Shown: piece by piece, positions 1-6,234 of the stretch
How positions within the stretch are numbered: the stretch's first letter is position 1
How the letters are laid out: every line of letters starts with the position of its first letter
Program-made: the position numbers and the translations under genes
Assembly (NCBI GenBank): GCA_003233255.1
Contig: QILH01000102.1
Location: 1 to 9,652, forward strand
Direction of reading: 5' to 3'
DNA from: Gammaproteobacteria bacterium
GTDB lineage: Bacteria > Pseudomonadota > Gammaproteobacteria > UBA6429 > Thiohalophilaceae
DNA length: 9,652 nucleotides
Notes under the pieces: generated by a model
The model's database searches: none
Seen by the model: only the letters and a program-made list of their open reading frames with translations
Told to the model about the DNA's origin: nothing

Positions 1-615
1 GTGAGTCATCAGGACGGATTTGATTATAAAAATATTGAAACCAACAAAACCCGTTTAATCGAGCGCATCGAACGACTAAAACAACAGAGCAGTATGGGCG
101 AGGCAGGGGAGTATTACTCCGAAGTTAATTTTATGGCCGAGGATTGGATAAAGAGTTTGGCTGAACATTTGTCGTCGGCACTCATATTGCTAATTGATTA
201 TGGTTATCCGCGTTCAGCCTATTATCATGTGCAACGCAACATGGGTACCTTGATGTGTCATTATCAGCATCGTGCGCATTCAGACCCATTAATTTATGCC
301 GGGATTCAGGATATCACGGCGTTTATCGATTTTACCGCAATGGCAGATGCCGCATTAGACGCCGGTATGGAGGTTCGTGGTTTTAGTACGCAGGCACATT
401 TTTTATTAAACCTGGGTCTATTGGACAGGTTAGATACCCATAAGATAAATTCTTCCCCGGCAGAAATGGTCGAATTTTTAAAAGCCTCGGGTGAGGTTAA
501 GCGGCTCACAATGCCCGGTGAAATGGGCGAGACCTTTAAGGTCATGGTACTGGCAAAAAATTATGATGGTAATCTTCCAGGTTTTGACCAGTTTGATATT
601 CGTCATTTATTATAA
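1..615 (+). CDS. MidA-family (COG1565/DUF185) SAM-dependent methyltransferase, C-terminal part
   Basis: The 204 residues match the C-terminal half of the MidA/NDUFAF7 family, class I SAM-dependent methyltransferases. Visible family signatures are a segment resembling GExxEVN near residues 36-43, the strand LLIDYGYPR (63-71), the stretch GTLMCHYQHRAH (82-93), QDITAFIDFT (103-112), FSTQAHFLLNLGL (128-140) and the terminal FKVMVLAKN. Family members are about 350-400 residues with the SAM-binding GxGxG region upstream, so this gene is cut by the left edge of the window. The GTG at position 1 is probably an internal valine codon, not a start. In mitochondria NDUFAF7 methylates an arginine of a complex I subunit; the bacterial substrate is not settled, so I give no specific function. 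It ends 23 bp before uppP and is probably the upstream gene of that operon. Confidence 0.85.
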   Translation: MSHQDGFDYKNIETNKTRLIERIERLKQQSSMGEAGEYYSEVNFMAEDWIKSLAEHLSSALILLIDYGYPRSAYYHVQRNMGTLMCHYQHRAHSDPLIYAGIQDITAFIDFTAMADAALDAGMEVRGFSTQAHFLLNLGLLDRLDTHKINSSPAEMVEFLKASGEVKRLTMPGEMGETFKVMVLAKNYDGNLPGFDQFDIRHLL

Positions 616-626
616 TTAAACAAATT

Positions 627-630
627 GGAA
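627..630 (+). promoter_or_regulatory. Shine-Dalgarno of uppP
   Basis: GGAA lies 8 nt upstream of the uppP ATG in the 23-nt gap after the MidA-family gene. It is the clearest ribosome binding site in the left operon and fixes the uppP start. Confidence 0.55.
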
Positions 631-638
631 CGTTTCAT

Positions 639-1433
639 ATGACCATTACACAGATTTTAGTTTTAGCCCTGGTGCAAGGTTTGACCGAATTCCTGCCAGT
701 CTCAAGTTCGGCGCACTTAGTATTAACCCCGAAGTTATTTGGTTGGCCGGATCAGGGCTTGGCATTTGATGTTGCCGTTCATGTCGGAAGTTTAATAGCG
801 GTGATGAGTTATTTTAGAAAGGACATTTATAAACTATTAACATCCTGGACGAAATCTATAACGGTCAGGAGTCACACCGCGGAAAGTCATTTAGCCTGGT
901 CGATCATTCTGGGTTCGATACCGGTGGGGTTGGGTGGATTATTGTTACATGATCTGGCCGACACGGTGTTTCGTTCACCGATCGTCATCGCCTGGGCGAC
1001 AATCGGATTCGGTTTGTTATTATGGATCGTTGATTATTATATTGTGCACCGTAAGCCTATAGAAAATATAAGTTATGGTTCGGCCTTGTTTATCGGCTGT
1101 TCACAGGTATTAGCCTTGATCCCTGGAACCTCTCGTTCCGGGATTACCATGACCACGGCGTTGATGTTGGGTTTCACGCGTCAGGCCGCTGCACGATTTT
1201 CATTTTTGTTATCTATTCCGGCGATCGGAATGGCGGGTGGTTACAAGGGCTTAAAGTTGATCGAGCTGCCGGAGATTGCCTGGAGTGATGTTATCTCAGG
1301 TATCGTGCTATCAGCGCTATCGGCCTATGTCTGTATTCATTTTTTTCTGAAGCTACTGGACAAGTGGGGAATGTTTCCCTTTGTCGCGTATCGTTTGTTG
1401 CTTGGTGCATATTTATTATATGTCTTTCTTTGA
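639..1433 (+). CDS. uppP: Undecaprenyl-diphosphatase UppP (BacA)
   Basis: This integral membrane phosphatase converts undecaprenyl diphosphate to undecaprenyl phosphate, recycling the lipid carrier for peptidoglycan and other surface glycans. The 264 residues include both hallmark motifs: the Q13xxxE17 motif running into FLPVSSSAHL (19-27), and PGTSRSG at 162-168 with the catalytic-region arginine R166. A histidine follows the serine triplet (H26), as in the family. Several hydrophobic segments fit the polytopic fold, and the length is close to that of E. coli BacA (273). A GGAA Shine-Dalgarno (627-630) sits 8 nt before the ATG, supporting this start. The 3' end overlaps vanZ by 14 nt, so translation of the two is probably coupled. 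High expression of this family is known to give bacitracin resistance; nothing here shows resistance. Confidence 0.96.
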   Translation: MTITQILVLALVQGLTEFLPVSSSAHLVLTPKLFGWPDQGLAFDVAVHVGSLIAVMSYFRKDIYKLLTSWTKSITVRSHTAESHLAWSIILGSIPVGLGGLLLHDLADTVFRSPIVIAWATIGFGLLLWIVDYYIVHRKPIENISYGSALFIGCSQVLALIPGTSRSGITMTTALMLGFTRQAAARFSFLLSIPAIGMAGGYKGLKLIELPEIAWSDVISGIVLSALSAYVCIHFFLKLLDKWGMFPFVAYRLLLGAYLLYVFL

Positions 1434-1836
1434 ACGACAGGATCTGAAATGGTTTAGCGTATGGTGGGTGTTGGGCTACGGCTGGATAAGTTTAGTCTGG
1501 TATTTATCCTTAATGTCGATACCGCCCGAGATGTATCCAGACTATGCTTTTAACGACAAGATTGGCCACTTTCTTGCCTACGCCTGGTTGATGTTCTGGT
1601 TTGGAAATTTATACCGAAGTTTACCAGCACGATTAATTTTTGCCGGATTATTTATTTTAATGGGAATAAGCCTGGAAATACTGCAAGGCATGGGGCAGGT
1701 CAGGCAGTTTGAGTATTACGATATGCTTGCAAACACTATCGGAGTTTTAATTGGTATGGTTATGATCTTGATGCCATTGGCCAATGTTCTAGTCTGGGTT
1801 GAAGGTTTTTTAAAAATCAGTTATGACAAAAAATAA
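1420..1836 (+). CDS. VanZ-family small membrane protein
   Basis: A 138-residue integral membrane protein of the VanZ-like family. Seen directly: hydrophobic segments at about 11-30, 50-63, 70-88 and 103-126, and the family's polar signatures DKIGHFLAYAWL (46-57) and GISLEILQ (82-89), with the downstream tract EYYDMLANTIG (98-108). VanZ was named for low-level teicoplanin resistance by an unresolved mechanism; most chromosomal homologues, like this one, have no assigned role. I chose the ATG at 1420 over the upstream TTG at 1381, because the TTG version would lie deep inside uppP and adds residues not expected in the family. It overlaps uppP by 14 nt and cmoA by 14 nt, with no clear Shine-Dalgarno, so it probably depends on coupled translation. 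A link to undecaprenyl-phosphate handling is inference from this context only. Confidence 0.85.
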   Translation: MSFFERQDLKWFSVWWVLGYGWISLVWYLSLMSIPPEMYPDYAFNDKIGHFLAYAWLMFWFGNLYRSLPARLIFAGLFILMGISLEILQGMGQVRQFEYYDMLANTIGVLIGMVMILMPLANVLVWVEGFLKISYDKK

Positions 1837-2569
1837 AAAAACAGGCCGCGATATGGTTTATGCAAACCAAAAAGATATGCTGGTTGATTTTGTTTTCGAT
1901 GAGAAGGTCGCCCATGTTTTTCCAGACATGATTCGTCGGTCAGTACCCGGTTATGATGTCATTATCCCATTGCTAGGCGTGTTTGCCGAAGTTTATGCCC
2001 GGCATGACTCTAATATTTATGATTTAGGATGTTCATTAGGGGCGTCGACCTTAGCCATGCGTCGGCGAATTACCCCGAACGGATGCCGGATCATTGCGAT
2101 TGATAATTCTGAATCCATGGTTGAGCAATGCCGCGTGAATATACAGGAAGATAAAAGCACGGTTCCGGTTGACGTGCTGTGTGATGATATCCTTGATGTC
2201 GCTATCAAGAACGCTTCAATTGTAGTGATAAATTTTACTTTGCAATTTATAAAGCCAGAGCTTCGCAAAAAACTTATGCTCGATATATACAAAGGGCTCA
2301 ATACCGGTGGTATTTTATTAATAGCAGATAAAATTGTGTTTGATGATCAGCAGGAAGCTCGATTTCAAACCGACATGCATACCCAGTTTAAACGTGCAAA
2401 CGGCTATAGCGAGCTTGAGATTGCCCAGAAGAGAACGGTGTTGGAGAATATATTAATAGCCGACACGATAAATCAGCATCAGCAACGTTTAGCCAGTGTT
2501 GGTTTTGTGGATATAAATACATGGTTCCAGTGTTTTAATTTTGCTGGCATCTGCGCTATCAAATCGTAA
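1823..2569 (+). CDS. cmoA: Carboxy-S-adenosyl-L-methionine synthase CmoA
   Basis: CmoA uses SAM and prephenate to make carboxy-SAM, the donor used by CmoB for the 5-oxyacetyl modification of tRNA wobble U34. The 248 residues match the family length (E. coli 247). Motif I is DLGCSLGAST (67-76); NFTLQF (137-142) and the conserved block FKRANGYSELEIAQKR (189-204) are also present, the latter supplying the arginine region that holds the carboxylate in carboxy-SAM. The ATG at 1823 lies inside the vanZ 3' end (14-nt overlap) and has no obvious Shine-Dalgarno, so reinitiation after vanZ is likely. The second in-frame ATG (codon 11, 1853) is not better placed. cmoB follows after 12 nt, the standard pairing for this two-step pathway. 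Confidence 0.96.
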   Translation: MTKNKKTGRDMVYANQKDMLVDFVFDEKVAHVFPDMIRRSVPGYDVIIPLLGVFAEVYARHDSNIYDLGCSLGASTLAMRRRITPNGCRIIAIDNSESMVEQCRVNIQEDKSTVPVDVLCDDILDVAIKNASIVVINFTLQFIKPELRKKLMLDIYKGLNTGGILLIADKIVFDDQQEARFQTDMHTQFKRANGYSELEIAQKRTVLENILIADTINQHQQRLASVGFVDINTWFQCFNFAGICAIKS

Positions 2570-2581
2570 TCATTTAATATT

Positions 2582-3556
2582 ATGTTCGACTATCCAGAAT
2601 CCCTGTTTTCAGAGTTAGCGTTACTGGGTTTTTCTAAACAGATTTCTAGAATAAAAAAACAATGTGCTAAGAATTTTTCAGCGACTTACCATGGTGATTT
2701 TGAAAAATGGAAGAAGGCTATAGCTTGTCTTCCTGATGTTAAACCCTCCCGCATTGATCTTGATCGTGCCGATATATTAGTAGGTCAACCGTCGGATCTA
2801 AGCGAATCAGAATTACCGATACTAGTAAAGCAACTAAAACAATTTCATCCGTGGCGTAAAGGGCCGTTTAATATATTTGGACAGTATATTGATACGGAAT
2901 GGCGTTCTGACTGGAAATGGGATCGATTAAAAGAAGATATAAGTCCACTTGGCGGGCGCAAGGTTCTGGATATAGGATGCGGCAGTGGTTATCACTGTTG
3001 GCGGATGCGAGCAGAGGGTGCACAGTTTGTATTAGGCATCGATCCGACCCTGTTGTTTGTCATGCAGTTTTTTGTCATGCAACACTATATTCAGGACACG
3101 CAAGTCAATGTATTGCCGATTGGTCTTGCTGATATCGTTGGATCAAATTTAGAATTCGATTCAGTATTTTCTATGGGGCTGCTGTATCATCGTCGTGATG
3201 CGATGGAACATTTGCAGGAACTAAAACAGTGCTTGCGTGAGCAGGGCGAACTCATTTTAGAAACACTGGTTATCGACGATCAACATGGTGAGTTATTAAT
3301 TCCTGAAGGACGTTATGCGCAGATGCGAAATGTCTGGTCAATCCCCAGTGTGAGTACTTTAGAAAACTGGTTAGTGCAGGCTGAATTTAAAAATATCCGT
3401 TGTATTGATGTTTCACCCACAACGTTCAATGAACAAAGAAGTACAGACTGGATGAGTTTTCAGTCATTACAGGATTATCTGGATGCGAATGATGATACTA
3501 AGACTATTGAGGGATACCCTGCACCGTTGCGAGCAATATTTATTGCTGAACGGTGA
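2582..3556 (+). CDS. cmoB: tRNA U34 carboxymethyltransferase CmoB
   Basis: CmoB transfers the carboxymethyl group of carboxy-SAM to 5-hydroxyuridine at position 34 of tRNAs that read four-fold degenerate codons, giving cmo5U. The 324 residues match the family length (E. coli 323). Key blocks are WRKGPF (91-96, with the lysine that contacts the carboxy-SAM carboxylate), the SAM loop LDIGCGSGYHCWRM (129-142), GIDPT (152-156), FSMGLLYHRR (196-205), ETLVID (227-232), RYAQMRNV (244-251) and EGYPAP (310-315). It is complete and shows no damage. The 12 nt before the ATG are almost all A and T with no Shine-Dalgarno, so translation may depend on ribosomes from cmoA. Its stop lies 8 nt from that of the opposing GNAT gene, with no intrinsic terminator between them. 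Confidence 0.97.
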   Translation: MFDYPESLFSELALLGFSKQISRIKKQCAKNFSATYHGDFEKWKKAIACLPDVKPSRIDLDRADILVGQPSDLSESELPILVKQLKQFHPWRKGPFNIFGQYIDTEWRSDWKWDRLKEDISPLGGRKVLDIGCGSGYHCWRMRAEGAQFVLGIDPTLLFVMQFFVMQHYIQDTQVNVLPIGLADIVGSNLEFDSVFSMGLLYHRRDAMEHLQELKQCLREQGELILETLVIDDQHGELLIPEGRYAQMRNVWSIPSVSTLENWLVQAEFKNIRCIDVSPTTFNEQRSTDWMSFQSLQDYLDANDDTKTIEGYPAPLRAIFIAER

Positions 3557-3564
3557 TGCCAGGT

Positions 3565-4041
3565 TTAACTGTCGAGGTGTTTGATAAACTTAACGGATTC
3601 AAATTTAGTGCCGTTTTTGCAGGTTATATAACTTGTGTTTTGAAAAATATATTTTGATTTTTCGTAAAAAGAAACGGCATTTTTGGATGCGGCAATGTTA
3701 ATTTCATTTTTCTTCAGTGAGCGGGCAACGTCTTCTATGTAACCTAACATGCGAGTGCCGATGCCTTTGCCGGTGTGTCCAGGTAAAACGTAAATAGCAT
3801 CTACCGCTGATTCAGAAGGATCATATTGAGTAAATCCAACAATGGTTTCATCCACACAGGCAACAATTAGAATTCGATCGCTTAATAATTCATTGTAATG
3901 AATTCGCTTCGGAAAATTGGACATATAGGCTTCCAGTTCCGTTTTCGTATAATAATCTTTACATAACTCAAAAACGGATTCGGACATTAACGAGCAGATT
4001 GCATCGATATCCAGGATCGTCGCTGAACGGATGTTATACAC
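3565..4041 (-). CDS. GNAT-family N-acetyltransferase
   Basis: A 158-residue single-domain GNAT protein. The N-terminal strand IRSATILDIDAI (4-15) is the usual GNAT opening. Motif A is seen in YVLPGHTGKGIGTRML (84-99), where HTGKGIG corresponds to the acetyl-CoA pyrophosphate-binding loop (R/QxxGxG/A); motif B is NAVSFYEKSKY (121-131). Length and order of motifs indicate a complete enzyme. The substrate cannot be told from sequence. The start is a GTG preceded by AAGAGA about 8 nt upstream, a better ribosome binding site than any alternative. It is convergent with cmoB and separated from the next gene on its strand by about 800 bp. An intrinsic terminator lies immediately upstream of its leader, so it must have its own promoter in the short AT-rich segment 4042-4078. 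The AT-rich surroundings would fit an acquired gene, but this is weak evidence. Confidence 0.85.
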   Translation of the reverse strand: MYNIRSATILDIDAICSLMSESVFELCKDYYTKTELEAYMSNFPKRIHYNELLSDRILIVACVDETIVGFTQYDPSESAVDAIYVLPGHTGKGIGTRMLGYIEDVARSLKKNEINIAASKNAVSFYEKSKYIFQNTSYITCKNGTKFESVKFIKHLDS

Positions 4042-4078
4042 TATGAAGTCTCTTTTTATTATTTATGATAATGTTTTT

Positions 4079-4113
4079 AAAAAAAATTTCCAGGCACATT
4101 AAATGACCTGGAA
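4079..4113 (-). terminator. Rho-independent terminator, - strand
   Basis: Read on the - strand, TTCCAGG (4113-4107) pairs with CCTGGAA (4094-4088), a perfect 7-bp arm. The 12-nt interior can pair further through CAT/ATG around a TTA loop. One A follows, then an uninterrupted run of eight T (4086-4079). On the + strand there is no T run, so it acts in one direction. It sits between the GNAT leader and the gene-free stretch, so it ends a transcript coming from the right and insulates GNAT. The transcript it serves is unknown: either a small RNA in 4114-4250 or a long tail from the membrane gene at 4844-5158. Confidence 0.6.
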
Positions 4114-4273
4114 GATATTCTCGACATAGAGTATCGAATTTAACTACAAAAATAAAGATGTGATTATATTACCAATATATCGTAATTTTCTAATAGAATT
4201 TATGTAAATATTTTAACCAACAGACATGTATAAAACCGATTATTCCATTATAGAATTTGCGAAATGCAATTAA

Positions 4274-4295
4274 ATTAATTATTCGGATAATTAAT
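4274..4295. repeat. AT-rich palindrome, 9-bp arms
   Basis: ATTAATTAT (4274-4282) and ATAATTAAT (4287-4295) are perfect reverse complements around the loop TCGG. A second, weaker hairpin (GTTCA 4296-4300, TGAAC 4309-4313) begins at the next base and is followed by seven T (4320-4326). In this AT-rich DNA a short palindrome could arise by chance. It could be an operator or part of an RNA structure; no gene on either side starts here. Confidence 0.45.
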
Positions 4296-4393
4296 GTTCA
4301 GTTTATAATGAACCAAATATTTTTTTGCACACGGTATCGCCAATAAAAGAAATAATCGAACAAAGATTATTTTCTAGTCAATCCTGGTTACCT

Positions 4394-4459
4394 CAGCGAT
4401 GATGCTTGTTCAAAAAATATCTTTTCTTTCGCTCGTAACTTGTTTCCATATCATCGCTG
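4394..4459. repeat. 10-bp inverted repeat with 46-bp spacer
   Basis: CAGCGATGAT (4394-4403) and ATCATCGCTG (4450-4459) are exact reverse complements with 46 bp between them. A - strand frame of 18 codons starts at the ATG at 4449 and stops at 4393, spanning almost exactly the same interval, but no Shine-Dalgarno precedes it. The arrangement could be the ends of a small miniature element or an RNA hairpin. No target-site duplication is evident beside the arms. Confidence 0.4.
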
Positions 4460-4592
4460 CGTATTGAGATCAATGACAAAACCCTTTCGGAAGAGCTCAA
4501 AGCTGGTCGGAAAGTAGACTTTATGATTAATTTTAATCGTCTAGCATGAACAAGTTTTCGATCAGAGAGTTTTACCGTGTTGCATGGTGTAA

Positions 4593-4814
4593 ATTACGCC
4601 ATCAGCAGAATATTTAATCGAAAATGTCCCGTCACCTGAACAGGTCGACGTCAGGTTAATGTATCAATCAGTCGTGTTTTGTTCGGTTATTCAGCAGGAA
4701 GTAACGTTGGTGAATAAAGTCGGTACGGACGCAATTGCCAGTGCTTCATTTTTTACCACCCCTCGAGCGTCCCTGGATATTTATAGCGGCTTTAATACCA
4801 AAAAGATTCAGTGA
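4593..4814 (+). pseudogene. Possible remnant of an unrecognised gene
   Basis: A frame of 73 codons is open from 4593 to the TGA at 4812-4814. Its only ATG (4659) gives 51 residues and has AGG just 3 nt upstream, too close for a normal ribosome binding site. The translation looks protein-like rather than random (for example NVPSPEQVDV, then NKVGTDAIASASFF and SLDIYSGFNTKKI), and upstream another frame (4439-4549) reads IEINDKTLSEELKAGRKVDF before a stop. Such a change of frame is what a decayed gene would leave. I recognise no family, and a short expressed protein is the alternative. Confidence 0.25.
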
Positions 4815-4827
4815 GTGATTCTATCAG

Positions 4828-4856
4828 GGCCAACCCGTTATTTTTAGTGGCTGGCC
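4828..4856 (-). terminator. Hairpin over the stop codon of the small membrane gene
   Basis: On the - strand GGCCAGCC (4856-4849) pairs with GGTTGGCC (4835-4828) in eight pairs including one G-U, around a 13-nt loop containing the TAA stop (4846-4844). No T run follows directly, so it is at best a poor intrinsic terminator and may only protect the 3' end of the message. Confidence 0.3.
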
Positions 4857-5158
4857 GTCAACAGGGCAATCCCGAGTGCGATCAAAATGCCCGAGCTAAC
4901 ATAGATTATTTTGAAACGTGTCGGAATAAACATGGCGATTAGTGCCGATAACAGGGCAATTAACAGTGAGCCAATGGCCAGTCCTGGCCAGTCCGTAACC
5001 GGTGAACGGTAAAATGAAATTGTAATGACGATGGGTAATGACCACAGCAAGGTTATGACAAACCGACGTAGAAAACTGCTTTGCGGTGGAGTCTTGATCT
5101 GACTGGATCCACCCAGTAATGAGCCAGCCGGAGGTCTGTATAAATTATTATCCTGCAT
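4844..5158 (-). CDS. Small three-helix integral membrane protein, function unknown
   Basis: A 104-residue protein with a polar, proline-rich N-terminus (about 1-28, including NLYRPPAGSL) followed by three hydrophobic segments at about 33-50, 58-79 and 84-102. Arginines R31-R32 just before the first helix and R81 before the third suggest a topology with the N-terminus in the cytoplasm. A short N-terminal motif of the form N-x-Y-x-P-P precedes the membrane part in many small uncharacterised gammaproteobacterial membrane proteins; I make no family assignment from that alone. The ATG at 5158 is preceded by GGGG very close to the start, a weak ribosome binding site. It is divergent from the patatin-like gene across 125 bp of AT-rich DNA that must hold both promoters, and a hairpin covers its stop codon. 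Its coding quality by eye is good. Confidence 0.65.
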   Translation of the reverse strand: MQDNNLYRPPAGSLLGGSSQIKTPPQSSFLRRFVITLLWSLPIVITISFYRSPVTDWPGLAIGSLLIALLSALIAMFIPTRFKIIYVSSGILIALGIALLTASH

Positions 5159-5283
5159 GCCCCAAGTCTATCGCCCTGATCCATAGAAATCATATATTTT
5201 TTTAAATATTTATACATATCGGTTTAAAAAAAATGGCAAGCTAGGATAATGGATAGTATAAACTTTAATATCACATTAATAGT

Positions 5284-6234
5284 ATGGTTTATTGGGTGAT
5301 GGCAAATTCAGAAAAACTCAAAATTGGTCTTGCCCTTGGCAGCGGTTCCTCACGCGGTTGGGCGCATATTGGTATTATCAATGCGCTGAATGAAATCGGT
5401 ATTGAGCCGGACGTTGTCTGTGGTTGTTCTATCGGCGGCCTGGTAGGTGCAGCCTACACGGTGGGTAATCTACAGAAACTGGAGGGTTGGGTTAAATCGT
5501 TAAGTAAAATGTCAACGGCGCGCTTTTTTGAAGTTAATTTTTCACTACGAGGATTTGTTAATCGCGATCGGTTTGAGAATTTTCTAACCGAGTACGTTTG
5601 CGCTGGCGATATTAAAATCGAAGAGCTAGATAGAACCTTTGCGACTGTTTCAACCGAACTGGAGTCTGGACGCGAAAAATGGTTTACTCGTGGTTTTCTA
5701 ATAGATGGAGTGTGCGCATCCATCGCCATGCCCGGTTTATTCCCACCCTTTCAGCATAATGGTGTCTGGATGGTTGATGGTGCGCTGGTTAATCCCGTAC
5801 CGGTTTCCGTTTGTCGGGCTTTAGGTGCCGATGTGGTCATTGCAGTAAATTTAAACAGTGACATCATTGGTAAGCACTTTGAAAATGGTAAAGTGATTGA
5901 CAAAGAAATCCAGAAAGATGATAAAGAATCGGGTTTCCTTGATTCCATTCGCTCGTCAGCACGAGAGTATTCTGCTGCTTTATTCCCGAGTCTGAACCAG
6001 AAAGCGTCCATACCCGGTATTCTTGATTCGATTGCCGGTTCCATAAATATCACTCAGGATCGTATTACGCGCAGTCGTATGGCCGGTGATCCCCCCGATG
6101 TTGTATTGAAACCGAAACTGGGGCAAATTGGATTGTTAGAGTATTACCGGGGTGCAGAAGCAATTTCAGAAGGTTATGATTGCGTGCAAAGGATGTTACC
6201 GGAACTGAATTTTGTCTTAAAGGGCTATCACTAG
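5284..6234 (+). CDS. Patatin-like phospholipase / RssA-type serine hydrolase
   Basis: A 316-residue cytoplasmic member of the bacterial patatin family, closest in pattern to E. coli RssA/YchK. Seen directly: the oxyanion-hole segment GLALGSGSSRGWAHIG (15-30), the nucleophile elbow GCSIG (47-51) with serine S49, and the DGA of the Ser-Asp dyad at 165-167 within MVDGALVNPVPVSV. PGLFPP (150-155) is another family block. No signal peptide or added beta-barrel is present. The family hydrolyses acyl esters of lipids; the natural substrate is unknown. The start is uncertain: the ATG at 5284 has no Shine-Dalgarno, and the ATG at 5299 (residue 6) has GGG only 2 nt before it but gives an N-terminus nearer to RssA. 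Its stop overlaps that of rimO, which runs the other way. Confidence 0.9.
   Translation: MVYWVMANSEKLKIGLALGSGSSRGWAHIGIINALNEIGIEPDVVCGCSIGGLVGAAYTVGNLQKLEGWVKSLSKMSTARFFEVNFSLRGFVNRDRFENFLTEYVCAGDIKIEELDRTFATVSTELESGREKWFTRGFLIDGVCASIAMPGLFPPFQHNGVWMVDGALVNPVPVSVCRALGADVVIAVNLNSDIIGKHFENGKVIDKEIQKDDKESGFLDSIRSSAREYSAALFPSLNQKASIPGILDSIAGSINITQDRITRSRMAGDPPDVVLKPKLGQIGLLEYYRGAEAISEGYDCVQRMLPELNFVLKGYH

Larger units (their letters stand above)
4042..4843. other. 802-bp stretch without an intact gene
   Basis: No intact gene with a credible start, ribosome binding site and family match is visible. The left half (4042-4380) is strongly AT-rich and holds a - strand intrinsic terminator (4079-4113), a perfect 9-bp-arm palindrome (4274-4295) and a weaker hairpin with a T7 run (4296-4326). 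The right half has more balanced composition and several short coding-like frames on the + strand (4439-4549 and 4593-4814, in different frames) plus a 10-bp inverted repeat (4394-4459). This pattern fits a decayed gene next to regulatory or small-RNA sequence. I recognise no family in the fragments. Confidence 0.6.

Noticed and set aside
1..3. GTG at position 1 as a true start
   Set aside because: The protein lacks the N-terminal SAM-binding part of the MidA family, so the window edge most likely cuts the gene.
1381..1419. TTG start adding 13 residues to the VanZ-family protein
   Set aside because: It would deepen the overlap with uppP, adds residues without hydrophobic or family pattern, and the ATG at 1420 is a better start.
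2917..3132. 71-codon + strand frame within cmoB
   Set aside because: It overlaps the conserved SAM-binding region of CmoB in another frame and has no support of its own.
4226..4273. Fifteen-codon + strand frame starting ATG at 4226
   Set aside because: It has no ribosome binding site, is very short and lies in AT-rich DNA where such frames are expected by chance.
4394..4459. Inverted repeat as ends of an insertion sequence
   Set aside because: The spacer is only 46 bp, holds no transposase, and no target duplication flanks the arms.
5159..5283. Defined promoters in the divergent gap before the patatin-like gene
   Set aside because: Several TATAAA- or GATAAT-like boxes exist (for example near 5243-5262), but none has a convincing -35 partner in this AT-rich gap.
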